The translations under genes and the position numbers were made by a program. Below are positions 11,906-13,878 of a stretch of 13,878 nucleotides of DNA, piece by piece; within the stretch, counting starts at the first letter, position 1, and each line of letters opens with the position of its first letter. Origin of the DNA: CAYSLZ01 sp964547295 (lineage in GTDB: Bacteria > Patescibacteriota > Microgenomatia > UBA12405 > JAHJSD01); assembly GCA_964547295.1 (NCBI GenBank), contig CAZJMH010000019.1, forward strand, positions 1-13,878. Direction: 5' to 3'. Under the pieces are notes generated by a model. That model worked only from the letters and a program-made list of their open reading frames with translations, ran no database searches and was not told the origin of the DNA.

Positions 11906-13285
11906 TTATTGATTTGATTTTCTGCCGCCTAAGGATTCAATTAAAGAAATCAATTCTTTTGTTTTATTAGTTAAAATTTCCTTATTATCAGCTTCAAGAT
12001 TAAGCCGCAGTAATGGTTGAGTATTTGACGGACGAATATTTGCCCACCAGTCTTCAAACCAAATAGAGATTCCATCCAGCCAATCAATAGATTTAGCTTT
12101 ATTTTTGTATAACTCCTCTACTTCTTTCATCACTTCCTCTTTATCTTCAACTTCAAAATTTATCTCCCCCGACTGAGGATATTTATCTATTTGATCAACC
12201 ATTTGCGTAAAAGATAAACCCCGTCCTGATATTTCTTCTAAAATTAACAGAAAAGTTAATAAGCTGGCTTCTGAGTTGTAAACATGGCGGTAAAAATAAT
12301 GGCAGGAATGTTCACCGGCAAAAATAGCCTTTTCTTCTTGCATTTCTTTTTTTATCAAACTATACCCCACCCTGACTCTTTTTGAACGGCCGCCGGATTT
12401 TTTTACTACTTCTGGAACAACCCGACCGCAAACTGCGTTATATAAAACCATCTCGCCAGGACTCTTTTGAAGTAAGTTTTTTGCGATAATTGCGGTAGCC
12501 ACTGTTCCAGTGATAAACTTTCCCTGGCTAGTTATAAACCCAATTCTATCTCCATCCCCATCTAAAGCAATACCAAAATCAGCACTTTCTTTTTTAACTT
12601 TTTTTCTTAAATCTTCTAAATTTTCACTTTTTAATGGATTAGGCAAGTGATTTGGAAAATCACCATCTGGCTGAAAATAAAGTGGAATAATTTCAACCGG
12701 CAATTTATTAGTTAAGTAATCATGACCAAAAAGTTTGCCGCCAGCACCATTAGCGGCATCAATAACGACCCGCATCTTTTTAATTTTAGTTAAATCAGCC
12801 AGAGAAAAACAAAAATCAATCCAGTCCTGATAAATATTTTTATGAATTAATTTTCCCCGCTGATTATTAAAATTAAACTCTTTATTTGACAATACTAAAT
12901 CCCGGATCTGATAAAACCCGGTTTGACCAGAAACTGATATTCCTCCTTTAGTTGCCATTTTAAATCCATTGTAGCTAGAGGGATTGTGTGAGGCAGTAAT
13001 CATAATCGATAAATCATATTCAAATTTACCAGAAGCAAAGGTAATCATATCAGTGGTAACCATACCCAGACTAACGACATCAATGCCGTTCGCCAAAAAT
13101 ATCTCCCTAGCCGCTTGACTTATCTGTCTGCTTGTCTTTCGAGCATCATAACCAAGACAAACAGTTGAAGGTCGAAAATAAGCAGCTGTAGCTTGAATAA
13201 TCCTTTTAACCCCATCGATGTCCAACTCATCGGGAATAATCCCACGAATATCATAATTTTTGAAAATAGATGGGCTAATAATCAT
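11906..13285 (-). CDS. Phosphomannomutase/phosphoglucomutase (alpha-D-phosphohexomutase)
   Basis: A 459-residue, four-domain phosphohexomutase that interconverts hexose 1- and 6-phosphates (mannose and/or glucose), feeding nucleotide-sugar and cell-surface polysaccharide synthesis. The phosphoserine is S99 in TASHNPSSYNG. The magnesium loop DGDGDR has D242, D244 and D246. The sugar-binding loop is GEHSCHYFY (324-332) and the phosphate-binding loop is RPSNTQPLLR (418-427). Three loop positions differ from the common family sequence: Tyr309 where GHS histidine is usual (GYSLIKK), Cys328 for Gly in GExSGH, and Gln423 for Glu in SNTEP. Sugar specificity cannot be settled from sequence; phosphoglucosamine mutase is less likely given the GExS loop. 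It lies between lon (44-nt gap) and tRNA-Glu. No Shine-Dalgarno is seen; a promoter match sits in the gap. Confidence 0.92.
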   Translation of the reverse strand: MIISPSIFKNYDIRGIIPDELDIDGVKRIIQATAAYFRPSTVCLGYDARKTSRQISQAAREIFLANGIDVVSLGMVTTDMITFASGKFEYDLSIMITASHNPSSYNGFKMATKGGISVSGQTGFYQIRDLVLSNKEFNFNNQRGKLIHKNIYQDWIDFCFSLADLTKIKKMRVVIDAANGAGGKLFGHDYLTNKLPVEIIPLYFQPDGDFPNHLPNPLKSENLEDLRKKVKKESADFGIALDGDGDRIGFITSQGKFITGTVATAIIAKNLLQKSPGEMVLYNAVCGRVVPEVVKKSGGRSKRVRVGYSLIKKEMQEEKAIFAGEHSCHYFYRHVYNSEASLLTFLLILEEISGRGLSFTQMVDQIDKYPQSGEINFEVEDKEEVMKEVEELYKNKAKSIDWLDGISIWFEDWWANIRPSNTQPLLRLNLEADNKEILTNKTKELISLIESLGGRKSNQ

Positions 13286-13296
13286 TATTAAGTTTG

Positions 13297-13325
13297 ATTT
13301 TATCGGGGTCTAATCAATTTAGCAA
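13297..13325 (-). promoter_or_regulatory. Candidate promoter for the phosphohexomutase gene
   Basis: In the 44-nt gap after lon the minus strand has TTGCTA (13325-13320, 4/6) and TAAAAT (13302-13297, 5/6), 17 nt apart. The start point would be near 13289, leaving a leader of only a few nucleotides before the ATG at 13285, which lacks a Shine-Dalgarno. No terminator is seen after lon, so read-through from lon is also likely. Confidence 0.4.
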
Positions 13326-13329
13326 GATT

Positions 13330-13878
13330 TTAGTTTACTGCTTCTTCTAAAACTTGAGATAGTTGTTCAGCAAAAATAAATTCCATTTTATTTTTGATTT
13401 CTTTGGAAACTTCACGTAAATCTTTTTTATTCTTTTTCGGTAAAATAACTTTTTTTAAGTCTGCCCGATGAGCGGCCAAAATCTTTTCTTTTATTCCGCC
13501 GACTTCTAAAACCCGACCGCGAAGAGTAATTTCACCGGTCATACCAATGTTTCTTTTAACCTCCTTACCAGTTAATGCGGAAACTAAGGCAGTTGCGATA
13601 GCAATTCCTGCCGACGGACCATCCTTAGGAACAGCTCCTTGAGGAACATGAATATGGAAATCATATTTTTGGGCAAAATCTTCATCTTTAATTCCCAGCT
13701 CCTTCCAATTACTTCGAACATAAGACAAAGCGGCTTTACATGATTCTTGCATTACGTCACCGAGCTGACCAGTAAGCGTTAATTCACCCTTACCCGGCAT
13801 CAAAGCAACTTCAATAAATAAAATCTCTCCTCCGGCCTGGGTCCAAGCCAAACCAGTAGAAACTCCTTTTTCATCTTC
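13330..13878 (-). CDS. lon: ATP-dependent protease Lon, C-terminal part (5' end beyond the window)
   Basis: The visible 182 residues are the proteolytic domain of Lon, the cytoplasmic AAA+ protease that degrades misfolded and regulatory proteins. The frame is open to the right edge, beginning EDEKGVSTGLAWTQAGG, the conserved entry to the protease domain, so no start codon should be placed inside (a TTG in TGLAW is not a start). The catalytic dyad is visible: Ser in PKDGPSAG (residue 89 of this fragment) and Lys in GGIKEKILAAHR (residue 132), 43 residues apart as in E. coli Lon. MTGEITLRGRVLEVGG is also typical. The ATPase and N-terminal domains lie outside the window, so LonA or LonB membership cannot be checked fully. 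The gene ends in TAA. Confidence 0.95.
   Translation of the reverse strand, partial: EDEKGVSTGLAWTQAGGEILFIEVALMPGKGELTLTGQLGDVMQESCKAALSYVRSNWKELGIKDEDFAQKYDFHIHVPQGAVPKDGPSAGIAIATALVSALTGKEVKRNIGMTGEITLRGRVLEVGGIKEKILAAHRADLKKVILPKKNKKDLREVSKEIKNKMEFIFAEQLSQVLEEAVN

Noticed and set aside
1..13878. CRISPR arrays, rRNA genes, full transposases or prophage genes.
   Set aside because: No regularly spaced repeats, rRNA signatures or transposase/phage motifs were seen; only the short insertion at 9532-9600 looks mobile.

Overview
The window is a compact, AT-rich bacterial chromosome segment in which every convincing gene lies on the minus strand. Intergenic gaps are short and many genes overlap. 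The gene families (a SecA with an extra segment in its first nucleotide-binding domain, a LysRS of the GFGISLR motif-3 type, and an FtsEX operon ending in an unusual M23 protein) suggest a Patescibacteria/CPR lineage, perhaps near Microgenomates or Parcubacteria. This placement is inferred from protein style only. RF2 is encoded, and secA and greA end in TGA, so UGA is a stop here. That argues against the UGA=Gly lineages (Absconditabacteria/Gracilibacteria).

In transcription order (right to left): the 3' end of lon enters from the right edge. It is followed by a phosphomannomutase/phosphoglucomutase and tRNA-Glu(CTC), which has its own extended -10 promoter. Next is a strong promoter driving a short leader (a 21-codon mini-ORF, alternative hairpins and a terminator) in front of greA. 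Then come greA, lysS, an HD-domain phosphohydrolase and serS, closed by a strong rho-independent terminator. A new extended -10 promoter lies right in front of secA. Downstream of secA run a small membrane protein, prfB (RF2), a membrane-anchored protein of unknown function, ftsE, ftsX and a coiled-coil M23 peptidase whose first codon overlaps the ftsX stop. The last 250 bases hold no complete gene. They contain a 16-bp repeat present twice, 63 bp apart, promoter-like sequences and the possible start of a secreted protein running off the left edge.

Functionally the window covers transcription fidelity (GreA), tRNA charging (LysRS, SerRS, tRNA-Glu), termination (RF2), secretion (SecA), proteolysis (Lon), sugar-phosphate metabolism and septal cell-wall hydrolysis (FtsE, FtsX, M23 protein).

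The points most worth a second look are: (1) an M23 domain whose conserved motifs occur in circularly permuted order; (2) a 51-bp, 69% GC insertion flanked by a perfect 9-bp duplication that adds 20 residues in frame to the HD protein; (3) the greA leader, with mutually exclusive hairpins; (4) several TGnTAYAAT promoters 5-7 nt before a start codon, implying leaderless or near-leaderless mRNAs; and (5) the paired operator-like palindromes at the left edge.
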